A stretch of DNA of 64,000 bases from Hirudinaria manillensis (lineage: Eukaryota > Annelida > Clitellata > Hirudinida > Hirudinidae): positions 1,735,642 to 1,799,641 of the forward strand of contig CM067532.1 in assembly GCA_034509925.1 (NCBI GenBank), read 5' to 3'. The position numbers and the translations under genes were made by a program. Below, piece by piece: positions 34,458-46,210 of the stretch; within the stretch, counting starts at the first letter, position 1, and the number at the start of each line of letters is the position of its first letter. Below the pieces are notes generated by a model. The model was not told the origin of the DNA and did not search any database. It worked only from the letters and a program-made list of their open reading frames with translations.

Positions 34458-35083
34458 ATTGACAGTGTCAGCCATTTGATCAATTATTTTTGTTTTAGAA
34501 TTTACTTACAAAGAATTGATAGCTTCATAGATCGAGGTTTGAAGACTGCACTTGTGCGCCAGACAATTCTTTTTATAATTCTAGATCGAAGTTTAGTCTT
34601 TCTGTGCTCAATCTTAATCTTATTCAAACGACTCTTATAATAGTTTTAATATTGAAAGAATGAGCTTTTCGAAAACTTTTGTAAAAAAAAATCTTAAAAT
34701 TATTGATGGTTCTGTTATTATTTTATTATAGCCACTTGCGGTCAATAATAGTAATAATCGTGTCACTAGTAGCTGTTAATTTTTATTTGATGACAGTATA
34801 TTGTTTCGTTATTAATAACAGCATCGAGTTAAATTGTTACGTGATTGCATGAAATAAATTTGTTAAACGATAACATTTCGATGTTGTTTACACATGCATT
34901 GGCGCCTAGCGGGAAATTGATAGCTATTTACGAGAATTTGTGGATGTTGTCGGCGTGCTTTCTTTTTCATAAATGTGCAACGACTGTATGTCGCTAATTT
35001 GTAGTCTAAATTAATAATTCTTTGGGTCAACGTTTATTTTCAATTTTAGTTGTAAGAAATAAGCATTTGGTGACACATTGACA
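34458..35083. other. Spacer between channel subunit and RAD21
   Basis: Contains the presumed 3' UTR of the channel-subunit gene and the RAD21 promoter. No other feature was recognised. Confidence 0.45.
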
Positions 35084-38000
35084 ATGTTTTATTCTCATAT
35101 ACTGTTGGCTAAAAAAGGCCCACTTGCAAAAGTGTGGTTGGCTGCCCATTGGGACAGAAAAATCACTAAGACCCAAGTGTTTGAAACAAATTTGCACCAG
35201 AGTATCGAAGCTATAACTGGATCTCAGGTTGGCAATTTCTGTTTCTTCTGTTTCTTGGTACTGCCAACATTTGGTTAATGTAAAAATAACAAACTAAAAA
35301 TTTACTATAAAAAATACAAGCACAAAATTCCGACATCAAATAGTTTTTGATCTCTACTTGGACAAGTTTGTTTGAACTTGAGAGAGAGATCAAAATATGT
35401 TTACATATTGATGTGCTGCCAACATCATTCAAACATTCAAATTTTTTTTGTCATCACAAATGCTTAATTACTGAAACAGCCACAAATGAAAATAACTTTT
35501 GCGGAAGTTGAAGCATTGCATTTCGATACAAGACGAAAGCAAAGATTAAAATTAATAACATGAGATTCCTGCATTCAATAACGATCGACCTACCATAACC
35601 ATTACCATCATTGTCATCATTATCATCATCATTGTCATCATTATCATCATTATTATCATCATCATTATCGTCATCATTATCATCATCACCACCACCATCA
35701 TCATCATCATCCACATCATAACCGCAGGGGAAACTCTCTCTGAGGACATCCAGCCACTTGTTGCTTGGAGTCGTTAAGCTCCACAACAGGAAGGCCCGCT
35801 ACCTTCTGACAGACTGCAACGTGGCCTACACCGGACTCCGCATGGCCTACAAGCCGCAGGCCGAGGTCACGGACGATCACGTGACCTGCCTCCCCTCTGC
35901 CGTTACCATGGCGCCGATCGACCTGGAGATGGCCGCCATGATGCTCGAAGGAGAGGTTTTCATGTCGGTGACGTTGATTTCGTTGTTGTTGTTGAGGGTG
36001 AGAGGCTGTGATGGTTGAGAACTGGTGATGATGATGATGATGATAGTGATAGTTGTTAGCAGTTGGTGATGATGATGATGATGATGGCTGCTGAGTTTGG
36101 TGCTGTTCCTTGACAGTTTCGTTTTACTTAAAATTGAAAAAAAAATCTATTTTGATTTAATGGATTTAAATTATTTGTGAATCACCGTCGGATTGGTTTT
36201 GTTAAAGCGATTCTTTAAATTTATTTCTACCCATTTAGCAACAGATACGTAACCAATAATAACAACCAGTGATTGTTAACTTTGACTTTGTTAATTAACC
36301 AGAAAGTTAATTAATTAAAACCTGATTAACAATTTAAGAAACTCTGAGCCTCCATTTTTTGGAGAGTCTTTAAAACTGACCAACCCATTGTTTGCTTCTG
36401 CAGGGAGTTCAATGAGGCGTTGTTTCAGGCGAGGGTGGAGGACATCACCATGCCTGAAGAAGCGATAGTGAATTTAGACCTCATGAGTAAGTCATCGATG
36501 ATGGCTATGATGATGACGAAGACGACGACGATGATGTTGTCGATGATGATGATGATGATGATGACATCAATGATAAATATAATAATAATAATGATTAAAT
36601 GTAATACATTCACTGTAATTATGATTATATCCGATATTATGGCATGATAAAAAATCGAATTTTCGATCTCAGATGACGATAACTTTGGCGCAAGCATCTG
36701 CTCCCTCAACGATGATATGCGGAAGGAAGGGTTCGTGGAGATCGGGGGAGGTCGGGTCGATGACACCTTTCTGGAGGCGTTGCCTGAGAAGGATCGGTCG
36801 GGAGTCGAACCCCAGACCTCCGGGACCGACCGTCCGGAGGAGGAGGAGGAGGACGACGTAAGGAAGAGCGGGCAGAGGAAATACTTTTTGCCACCCGACG
36901 AGGGGCAGTTCAAAGCTGCCTCTTCTTCTCATTACGAGTTTGAGGGTGAGTTCCTGGTGGTGATGATGGTGATGGTGGTGGTTGGCAATGGTGATGATGA
37001 TGATGATGATGATGATAAAGTTGATGTTGATTGTGTTAAGGCCAGATTATGACCCAATGACAGGTCAATTAAAACATTAAATAATGCAAAACCAGTTCAA
37101 AATCCATAAATGAAAATTCCATTTTCATTTTCATCCAGTCGATCCTGACATCAGCAATCTAAGACCAGGTGAGTTTTACTCTTGAACTCTGACCTATGAA
37201 CTACGAATTGTCAGTGATTCCTATAAATTCTATAAAAATAATTCATTTAGATTTCATAAAATATGTATTCTATAAAAATAATTCCTATAATTCCTAAAAA
37301 TGCTGTAAAAATAATCCATATAGATTCTATGAAATATGTATTCTATAAAAAATAATTATTATAAATTCCAAAAAAAGTAAATTCTCCCCATAAATTCTCA
37401 CAAATCTTCTCCACAGATGCCACAGTGGATCTCTTCTCCAGCATGGCAACTCCTTCTCATCCAGCAGTTGAGGATGGTGAGTGGAGTTTTTTATGAGATT
37501 TTGTAACACATTTTTCTTTACAACATTCTCCTATGAAACACTCGATTGACAAATAATTGGGTTTTTTCTTTTCGTTGATTTAAAATTAAAATTCAAGTTT
37601 AAAGATTAATTCATTACAAAATTCAAACAATTGTTATTATTATTATTATTGTTGTTGTGGTTGTTGTCATCCTACTTTCTCAGTTATTGTTGATGATGAC
37701 ACACAAAACCCACAACAACAACATACCAATACTAATTGAACTGAAATTCAAACCCAAAATGTTTCACTTCCAGTCGAGACGGCAGAAGTCGCGGACAACA
37801 ACAACAAACCAGACGACCTCTCCGTCGTTGCAGACGCCAAGAACGTTTTGGTCCTTCAAGCGATCGACAAGACTCAGTTAGGTGAGTGCTTTGCAGGTGA
37901 AAGGTCACAAGTATTTTTTTTTAAACAGTCCATTTTAGAATTATTTTTCAGGAGATTTTTGATTTATTGAATTAAATTATTAAATCATTCAAATGTGATT

Positions 38001-40768
38001 TTTTATATTTTTTATACAGTATGACTCCCACCTTTACGTACATATTATACATTATTTTTTGTTGCCGACAGGAGCCCCACTCGCCCGGCTATTGGGTGTG
38101 CGGTTGGGTAGATGGGTGCAGGTCAAATTTAATTCGAATGGAAAATTACAGGAACGGTCCGAAAGGCACGAAAGAGGAGACGACTCGTTGTGGACCAAGT
38201 GAAGTCCCTGTCAAGTGAAACGATGAGGAAGAATTTCTCGAACACCAAAGACATCCTGAGGGACCTGGACTTGGCTCCTCCCACGAAGACCCTCATGAGG
38301 TGGAGGTTGTGCACTTGCGAGAAGATGATGGAAATGCCCGCCAAGTTCATGCACTCCAAGAGGCTGCTGGACGTGAGTAGGAGGAGTTATGTTCACTTTT
38401 TTATTTTATGTCTGGTTGTCCTTGATTGCTCTTGATTCTCTGGCTTTGTTAATCCATTTTGGATTGACTTTTGGATTGGTAGTGGATTGCAGTGCATATA
38501 TAATTAATTTTAGTTTTGTTAAGCATTGTATTTTTTCACATTTTCTTCTGTCCATCTGGAAATAAAATAAAAGAACTGAGAACAACCTTTTAAATGAATT
38601 GATGAATTAGGTGCAACGAATTTTGAATGCATGCATAATTAATTATTTCAGTCGTTCAAGACCGGACTGTGTTTGACGGGCGCCAACAGAAACGAGGCCA
38701 GGGACAAGAGGGCAGCCGCTGCTGTGGCAGACATTCTCAACGAGCCCCTGGTGATCGCGACACAAGAACCGGAGACCCCTCCAGTCGCACCCGTCCCAGA
38801 GGCTTCCGACAGCGACCTCGTACCTCCTGATGAAGTACACAGACTGTCCCTTAGACCCTTAGACTCTGCGGCCAATATAAGTGAGTGATGGTTAAAATCA
38901 TGTATCTGTACTTGCATGTCATCTTTAAAGTGCTTCAGAGAATGATTTGAAAGGAAAGCCATGATAAAAGCCTGGTCATCTGCTTGAATTGTAAATGATT
39001 GTATCTGAAATAACGATTGAATAACTGAGGATTTGGTGGTTGTTGTTACTTGTAGGCAAGGACATTGTTGATGCCTCCAAAGTTATGGACCAATCTTTTG
39101 AACCTGACAATTTCGGTGAGTTAGGAAACTTTTTGTACTAAAATAAATCTCAAAAGGTACTTTAAAATAACAAATCTTACCTGGAATGAAACTTAAAAAT
39201 ACTTGTCCACTCTTTCATTTCTACAAATCTCTTTCACTCGTTCACAACTTTATCGGTCCACGATCACTCATTTGCTCCTCCGTCACTCGTTTGCCCTTTC
39301 GTCACTCGTTCACTCCTTTGATGCCGGATTTTCAGACTTCCAGGCGAGCTTTCACGTAGATCCGGAGCAGCGACCGATCGGTTCGCCCGCGAAGGAAAAC
39401 AGGTCCGAGGGCCCTCTCCACGGTCTGCCGGACGACTCGGGGACCCCGAGAAGGAAGGAGGCCCTCCGACCGTCCACTGCTGGCAACGTTGCCGCGGAAA
39501 GACTTCTAGAGGAGGGACCTCCGAAGACTCCGTCGAGGTTTGTGGAGAGTTTTTAGGGAGGGGAAGATTTTGGTCTTGAAGATGATAAGGTGACTTCAAC
39601 TACGTGATGATCAAAACGATTGGGTCGGTCGGTGCATGACCGGACAAGCTAAGTTCAAAATCAATGTTTGATTGAGAGAAATGTCAAATGAAGGATTATC
39701 AGTTTTATACGTTTGCCTTATCTTTCGTTGTCAAAATTAGATTGCATTGGTTTGCAATACTGAGTGTGTTGTGATATTAAAGCTGTGACTTTACTTTAAT
39801 TTACCAAACTCCTTTCTATTGGATCGATGTCATGATTTACTGGATCAAATTGGTTGGACCCGTGGTTTTAATGTAATTATTATTTTTAATTGTGCATTAA
39901 ACACATACATAATCAATAAATAAATAAATAATTAAATAAATAATAAATGTCAATTTATTTCAAGGATTCGTAAGTCGGAAAGGTCCCTGGCCAAGCAGGT
40001 GATCATGAAGCAGGCTCTTCAGACTCCCAAAAACAGGCTGCCGACCTCCACTGCCGACGACCCCTTCGTTCTCGAGGCCCTCGATCCTAAGACCCCGAGG
40101 GGTTTGGAGATTTCGGGGAGGAACACTGCCTTCGACGTCAGCTCGACCTATTCGCCCATGGGCACGATGGTGAGTATTTGTGCTGCCTGTGGGGTCAGGG
40201 CCGGGGTGGGCCGATCGTGTTCGTGAGTTCTTTGAGAACGATGGCTGGAGGAATGTTTTAAGAATGTTGTGTGTGCCTCAATGTTTATTTTGGGGGATTT
40301 GTGCTTTTTAATTGAGGTTTTGGTTGATTAAATTGTTTTCATCACTTAAGAAGATTTCAAGGTCTAATATTATTTCTTACGATGACCTGTTTAATATATG
40401 CTTGATGACCATCCAAATTCGTGATTTCCATGTAATAATAAATGTATATAAAAGATGATTATTTGTTCATAACTTATGATTATTTATTCCAGCCAATCAG
40501 ATCTCAGGAGAGCACGCCGGAGATCGTACCGGTTAGGAAAGAGGTCCTCCAGAAGGAAATCTTGGAAGCGATCCGTCCGTCGACCAGGCAGGAAAGGTTC
40601 ACGTTCAAGCACCTGCTGGAGGAAATGGAATCGAAATCCGGGAAGCAGACGACCAAGCGTAGGGCGGCAACGACCTTCCACGCCCTGTTGGAGTTGAAGA
40701 AGGAGGGCAAGGTCGGGATCGAGCAGTCGGCTCCTTACGGAGAGATCTTCGTGACAGCGGTGCCCTGA
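35084..40768 (+). CDS. RAD21: Cohesin kleisin subunit RAD21/SCC1 (716 aa)
   Basis: RAD21 closes the SMC1-SMC3 ring and is cut by separase at anaphase. Fourteen exons: 35084-35227, 35728-35955, 36408-36486, 36673-36945, 37139-37168, 37417-37476, 37774-37881, 38072-38107, 38152-38372, 38652-38880, 39056-39115, 39336-39537, 39965-40169 and 40493-40768. They sum to 717 codons in frame. The N-terminal SMC3-binding domain starts [20 protein letters not shown] and continues [20 protein letters not shown]. Residues from 38152 encode [16 protein letters not shown] and [14 protein letters not shown], the SA/STAG-region block. The C-terminal winged helix ends GEIFVTAV. Human RAD21 is 631 aa; the middle is more diverged here. 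The stretch LNDDMRKEG aligns with the human separase site region (DREIMREG), but the EXXR core is imperfect. Exon 3's acceptor (after GGGAG at 36407) and the 44-nt intron 38108-38151 are the least certain. A meiotic REC8/RAD21L identity is less likely. Confidence 0.94.
35601..35716. repeat. CAT microsatellite before RAD21 exon 2
   Basis: About 115 bases of imperfect (CAT)n occupying the 3' end of RAD21 intron 1, right before the acceptor at 35727. It yields a false Asp-rich frame on the minus strand. Confidence 0.85.
36027..36083. repeat. GAT microsatellite in RAD21 intron 2
   Basis: Two short (GAT)n runs. Further GAT runs follow at about 36500-36565 and 36965-37017 in the next introns. Confidence 0.8.
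36786..36842 (-). other. tRNA-type B-box inside RAD21 exon 4
   Basis: Read on the minus strand, GAGGTCTGGGGTTCGACTCC carries an exact B-box match (GGTTCGANTCC). The sense frame reads [18 protein letters not shown], outside conserved RAD21 blocks. It resembles the B-box segment at 25604-25672, so an exonised SINE remnant is possible. Confidence 0.3.
37215..37352. repeat. Degenerate tandem duplication in RAD21 intron
   Basis: Two AT-rich copies sharing AAAATATGTATTCTATAAAA with TAGATTTCAT/TAGATTCTAT just before it. It lies between the 30-nt exon (37139-37168) and exon 6. Confidence 0.7.
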
Positions 40769-41545
40769 TTGGCGACTAAGGACGTTTGGCGAGGATGTGA
40801 ATTGCGTGCCGGGCCCATCCCGGGGTGTTTATTTTGATGCTTTCGCTTTGCATTCGGATGATGGAAATTATTTTTCGTATTGGTTTTATTTCCGAACAAG
40901 AAATATTTACGATATGTTTACATTGTCATTGGCAGATGTTGTTACTTTTGAAAGGGTTCTTGAAATTTGAAACTTATTTTTGCACATTGGCAGGTTTATG
41001 GATGCACGTAACAAATCTTTTTGAACAGTGACGCATTGCTCTGTGATGGCTTTGCATTCTGTTCAACATTAGAAACTTTTAATAAAATACCGATTGTTTT
41101 CATCTTATTTGAACGTTTAGGGTGCCTAATGAGTCTTAAGAAAATGTTGATTTGGTGTGATGTCTTAGGAATGTTGAAATGATGTCTTAGAAATGCTATT
41201 CTCATCCTTTGCCAGCTGTCAATTACCAGTGGTAATTTACAATTTAATTACACTGCTCATCGGGTGCATAAAGAACATACGCAATGGAAAATCATAGTTT
41301 GACCCATTTCCAAAGCAATCCGAGTATCTCAGCTTTAAATTCGCGATCGGAAATTGTAGATAGTTTGTCAGTAGGTCTGATTAGTAGAACCGTTCTTCAT
41401 CAAATGCAACGTTTTAAAGTTTATTAAATTCCTTCTTGCAGGATTGAACAATATAATGTTACTAGAGTGCAGGAAAATATTTAAGTTATTCGTAATATAG
41501 AAAAATCATCCTAGTGGTGCAATTGATAGCACTGCCTCTTGGTGT
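40769..41545. other. RAD21 3' UTR and convergent spacer
   Basis: RAD21 (plus) and lectin gene A (minus) converge here. AATAAA at 41081-41086 fits RAD21; a minus-strand AATAAA at 41425-41420 fits lectin A. No gene lies between. Confidence 0.6.
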
Positions 41546-43035
41546 CTAAAAGAAGGCATATGCTTTCAAACCTCGCAAAGCAAAGCGACCCGGAGTTGAC
41601 GGATCCAATTCTCCTTGTTGAACCACCACGTACCTTCCTGGCAGAATGGTTGGCAGGCAGGTCCTAGCGTAGGACGTCGACGGGTACAATTTGTTTTTGA
41701 AGATTGTGCAAATGGAATAATTGCCTCTTTCAGGAGTTTGCACCATCCACGACGTGTTGGTAATACCAATGAATAGGTTGACCAATCTGTCTACTGAAAG
41801 TTAGCGCTACATCTTCATATGCGTTGCATCGGTTTAAAACGATATTATTAATAATTTATTTATTTGCCTTAAATCTTAATATTTTATTCCGTAACCTAAA
41901 AACAAGTGATTTGTTGCTAATCTCAGAGTCCTTTGAGATAGAGATTTGGATCGTCACATACATTTATATAATTTACAACGACTGGTAATTGATTAGTATA
42001 ATTTAATAACTTGTCCAATTTTTCTTGTCAAATATAATTCAGTCCACCATGTGATTTAAAGTTAAACTATCAAAAGATGAATAGGACCAATTTCGCAAAA
42101 GATTTCCTTTGATTGCCATGTTAAATCTCACTTGTATCCGAGGCGTCCGTCAGTATCTCGACAGAATCCAAGGCGATCAATTGTTCAGCATCGACCATCC
42201 ACCAGTTGCCTCCACTCGGAGGTTCGGCAGTTTGGGCACAAATCCCGTCGTAATTCCAAAGCTCCCAAGCTCCGAGTACGACTCCATTTTGAATGGCTGC
42301 AGAGCTTTGACATATTTTTCTGGACTTGGCCACAGCTGAATTGAAGATCGGAGATAGCAAAATTTGCTTCCATCGTTCGACATATGTTGAAAGTTGAGGT
42401 TATACGACCTTCTTATGCGATAATATTGCGATTCATCTCAGAAGCCTTATAAGGATTACAGCTACATCTAATGTAATATCTAATGTAATGTACTAGCTGT
42501 ATCTAATGTAATATCTTTCTAACTTTAAATTTGTATCGTAGTATGACTAAAAATAAAGTGGAAAATATGCGAAGAAAAATTAATGGCTTACAATTGGAAG
42601 GAACATTTTCAGACTGAAATGATCGAAAAAAAATTTTTATTTTGAAGTTTTGATTAAAAAACTCAAAAATGTTTTACTGAAAAAGGCAAAACTCACTTCA
42701 TAATACATGCAGTTTTTCTTCGGATAAATTTTATAGGAAAACGAGTTGAAAAAGGAACAAATTCCGTCCACATAATCGTAATTGAAGGCCAGACAATATT
42801 CATTCAATTGGCACCAGTAGGCACATCTGACCAACAAGGGAATTTCAGTCACAACTGCGAGTCCAACATACTGCAGTCGTATATCGGATGCACGACTAGT
42901 GAAGAATGCCTGATTCCAAGAGCAACTATCACATCCCAAGCAGTAGAAAACCCTTCTGAATGTTTTAGCCTCGATTCGAATTGGAAATAAAAGAAACAAC
43001 GCTAATACGTGTATGAACTTTACGGTAGATATCAT
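41546..43035 (-). CDS. Secreted PAN-like plus fucolectin-type protein A (270 aa)
   Basis: Predicted secreted lectin-like protein. Four exons: 43035-42697, 42613-42592 (22 nt), 42335-42132 and 41793-41546, in phase. A signal peptide (HVLALFLLFPIRIEA) is followed by a Cys-rich PAN/apple-like domain (VRCAYWCQLNEYCLAFNYDY, YKIYPKKNC). Exons 3-4 encode an F5/8-C/fucolectin (FTP) type fold: CQSSAAIQNGVVLGAWEL, CAQT then NWWMVD, then IGITNTSW, GNYSIC and GRYVVVQQGE. The eel fucolectin fucose-binding signature is not seen, so the ligand is unknown. Unlike B and C, the last conserved Cys is Arg here (FALRGL versus FALCGL). The AATAAA at 41425-41420 (minus) fits its 3' end. First of three tandem paralogues; the domain names are by pattern, not by search. 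Confidence 0.82.
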
Positions 43036-43187
43036 TTTTGGCAGCTAAAATGAAATAGGACTAGAACAAGGACAACGGCAAAAGGTCGATAGAATTGAGA
43101 GATACTGTCCTGTTATCTGGAAATGGGGAAAATATCTTTTGTCCATGAGTATTTATATATTTTTATAGTCTATTGTAGGAACTGTAA

Positions 43188-43221
43188 TTGAAAAAATATG
43201 CAAATGCTTTTCAGGTGAATA
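43188..43221. promoter_or_regulatory. Conserved upstream element, lectin gene A
   Basis: A block with TGCAAATGCTTTTCAGGTG lies 153 bases upstream of the gene A ATG. It contains the octamer ATGCAAAT and matches a block at nearly the same distance upstream of gene B, while the surrounding sequence has diverged. Confidence 0.5.
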
Positions 43222-43499
43222 TGTTTAATTTATCTCCAATTGCATTTTATTAAAGCATTTTTTTGCTATTAATAACGATATGAAATAATGCCAATAGAAT
43301 TTTGGAATCTTGGAATTACAATACGGAGTCATTCAATGATTGTAACTAGCCTCTTAAGATACAAATTGGTTGCAAGTTTTAGAGACAATTGGTTGCTATT
43401 ATCAAATGGACAGATCGAATGTAACATAATGACATTAACAAAATAATTCAAAAAACCCTTAATAACAACATAACAGCGTTCATCGATTATATAATATTA

Positions 43500-43615
43500 T
43501 ACGTTAATACATTAATAAGGTATTATACTTTAATAGCGTATTATACCTTAATAACGTTAATAAGGTATTGTACTTTAATAACGAATTATACGTTAATAAG
43601 GTATTGTACTTTATT
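43500..43615. repeat. Degenerate AT minisatellite
   Basis: Three copies of a 36-45 bp unit sharing TTAATAAGGTATT (at about 43512, 43557 and 43593) followed by GTACTTTAATA-type sequence. Confidence 0.8.
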
Positions 43616-44664
43616 AAACCACTTAACTAATTACTCAAACCATAAAAAAACAGAGACAGTGGTGTTCCAAAGACATTAATCGTTAGAAGTTAGAATTTCT
43701 CCTACTCAGGCCTATTTGGGCGACTTAAATCTTCTATTCAGAATTAATTAAATAATTATTAATTCTCAACTTAATATGAAATGAAATTTAAAAGCTGAGG
43801 TTGTAAAGCAGCCTTCTCGAGACAACATAAACCTTTTCAAAAGCACTCTCAGTCCATAAGTTTGGGGAGACAGAAATTAAAGATTACAAACTACAGGACA
43901 AAACACGTACTGCTATACTTCAGGTATAGACTTAATACCTTAACGAAATGCATGCCTGTCGCCTACGTGTTATGCCTAATTAATAATTAATCATATCGTT
44001 CGTTCAAAGGAACAAAGCCTTTTCTAGAGTCCATTGTGAGAGCGATTATTTTGAATGGAGGCCTTAATTGAAAAGAAGCATTTATTTCCTTGTGGAAGCA
44101 TTGACTTTTTTTTAAATGCCATTTCATGGCTAATGGATGGATAATAAATCAGAACTCAAAACAACAAATGGCTCCCACTTCAGACTAGCTGGAAAATAGG
44201 AGAAGAATAAAGAATAAAATCTTCAACTTTCTAAGCAATTTTATTTGCTAATGATATGAATCAAATTTTTACCAATTTACAAGCATTGTAAAAAGGACTG
44301 AGACGCTAAAAGCGAAACGTTCTTTTCTGAACCCATTATTAGCCTTTTGCCAATCCCGGATATTCGCAAATTCATCGAATGAAAAATTCAGCGCGGTGCC
44401 TGTTGTTCATATCTTTTATAAAACATGTTTGATATCTTCTGGGTCTTCCAAAATATTCCACATATAGCACATCACATATAGGAAGGGTTTTCAAATCAAT
44501 CATGGTTGGGGTTCATTTTACATTCAACGATAAAATATTTTATTTGCGGGCGATTCAGTATCAATCTAATTGTAACACATTTGTAAAGTTGTCAAGCAAG
44601 CAGTTTTTTTTATTTAAATCCAACTTAAGAACAGCAAGAAAAGTGAGTTAATTTTAACGAATTC

Positions 44665-46210
44665 TCAAGTAACGTTGATTTGCAATTCCTTTTTTGTGGA
44701 CCAAATTTGTGTAAGATTCAATCCGCACAAGGCAAAATTACCAGGAGTAGAAGAGTTTAGTGCTCCTTGCTGGATGACCACGTACCTACCCGGTTCAGTC
44801 GGGGCCTCGCAACTTATCGTGCGAACAACGTTTGGCACCAGTTTTTCTGTGATGACCGAGCAAATGGAATAATTGCCTCTCACAGGTTCTCCAACGAGCC
44901 ACGACGTGTTAGTGACGCCAATGATCAGGCCATACAGTCTGGCAACTGAAACGTAGTGTTGTCAACAAATTTTTCTTTTAACGCAAGTTTCCTTATTCGA
45001 ATTTGGTAAAAGTCTCACGTGAATTCCAATTTCCAGTCCAAATAGTGACGTAAGTTATTCTATTGAACTTTTCCATGTCGATCATCCACCAGTTGCTTCC
45101 ACTTGGAGACTCATCAGTTCGAGCGCAAATCAAATCGCTGAAGTCCAAACCCCAAGCTCCATGAACCACATCGTTCTCAATGTTTGCAGAACTTTGACAT
45201 CTTTTCCTTGGCTTTGGAGCTTGGGAAATCGTACAATACATTTAAACAGTACAACACAACCATTTAAAAGCGACTGTTTTGTCAAAGGAGGATAGGATTA
45301 AACAGGGATTAGTTTTAGGTTTAGGGGTTAGAGGTTGTTCATAAAACAGCCCGAACGAAGAAGAAAGGATGGGGTGGATCCAACAGAGGGCAAAGGAGAA
45401 GATGGAGGAGTTCAACTTAATATTGAGTTCTGCAAAATTCTAATTTCTTTGGTGGAAAAATGAGGAGCTCCTAGTCAAGAGGGGTCAAATAGTTTTGCTG
45501 ACGTCTTTTATGGGTGATTGGAGAGTTGTGAATGAAAGATAGTTGGTTAATTTGGCTAGTTGGTTAAGTTGTTGGTTATGTTACTTGTGGGAGTTTTAGA
45601 AATAGACGAGTGTATAGGAGGTAGCCTCGATCAAATAAAGTTATTGAAACCCTGGCTAATGAAATATCATATATCTACAATAGAGGTTTATAATTTGTCA
45701 TAACATTCAACTATTTAGATTGTTTGGGCATATAACTCTTCGATGCTAAAGGCGAAATGCAAAATTTACATATCAATGTAATGACTTACTGTTGTAGACT
45801 TCCTTTTCGTTCTAAATTGTGAACAGATTAATTAAATATAAAATTTTTCAAACCCCATAAATAAAACTCACTTCGTAATACACGCAATTTTTCTTTGGAT
45901 AGATTTTGTAAGACCAAGTTGAGAAGAAATAGCAAATCTTATTCGCATGTTCGTAATTGAAGGCCAGACAGGAACCGTCCATCTGACACCAATATGCACA
46001 CCTGACCAACGGGGGTACTTCATGGATACTTGAGGGTTGAATTGAGACTGGAGGGAGTTGCAAATCACTTGCACGAAGAGCGAAGAATTCCTGATGCCAA
46101 GAACAACCGTCACCTCCCAGGCAGTAGGAAACCTTACTGAAAGTTGTTCCTTTGGCTGGAATCGAACACAGGAGAAGTTGGATGAGTATGAGTTGCAGTA
46201 CAGAATGCAT
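44665..46210 (-). CDS. Secreted PAN-like plus fucolectin-type protein B (280 aa)
   Basis: Paralogue of A and C with the same four-exon plan: 46210-45872, 45811-45790 (22 nt), 45219-45019 and 44945-44665. Signal peptide LQLILIQLLLCSIPAKG; PAN-like domain with CLGGDGCSWHQEFF, VRCAYWCQMDGSCLAFNY and YKIYPKKNC; FTP-type domain with CQSSANIENDVVHGAW, GSNWWMIDMEKF, IIGVTNTSW, GNYSIC, GRYVVIQQGA and FALCGL. The C-terminus is about 9 residues longer than in A and C. Its second intron (45789-45220) is much longer than in A or C and holds unrelated sequence, so a small insertion is possible. It should be secreted; a carbohydrate ligand is inferred from the fold only. The gene looks intact. Confidence 0.82.

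Larger units (their letters stand above)
43036..44664. other. Spacer between lectin genes A and B
   Basis: Includes the 5' flank of gene A (octamer-like element at 43188-43221), an AT minisatellite at 43500-43615 and the 3' flank of gene B (minus-strand AATAAA at 44614-44609). No extra gene or relic lectin exon was recognised. Confidence 0.5.

Noticed and set aside
35454-35786. Asp-rich minus-strand frame
   Set aside because: Produced by the CAT microsatellite; the plus strand of 35728-35786 is RAD21 exon 2.
38072-38218. RAD21 exon 8 read without the short intron
   Set aside because: Continuous reading hits a stop (TGA near 38199) or leaves the conserved VRKARKRRR frame; the 44-nt intron restores phase for the entire chain.
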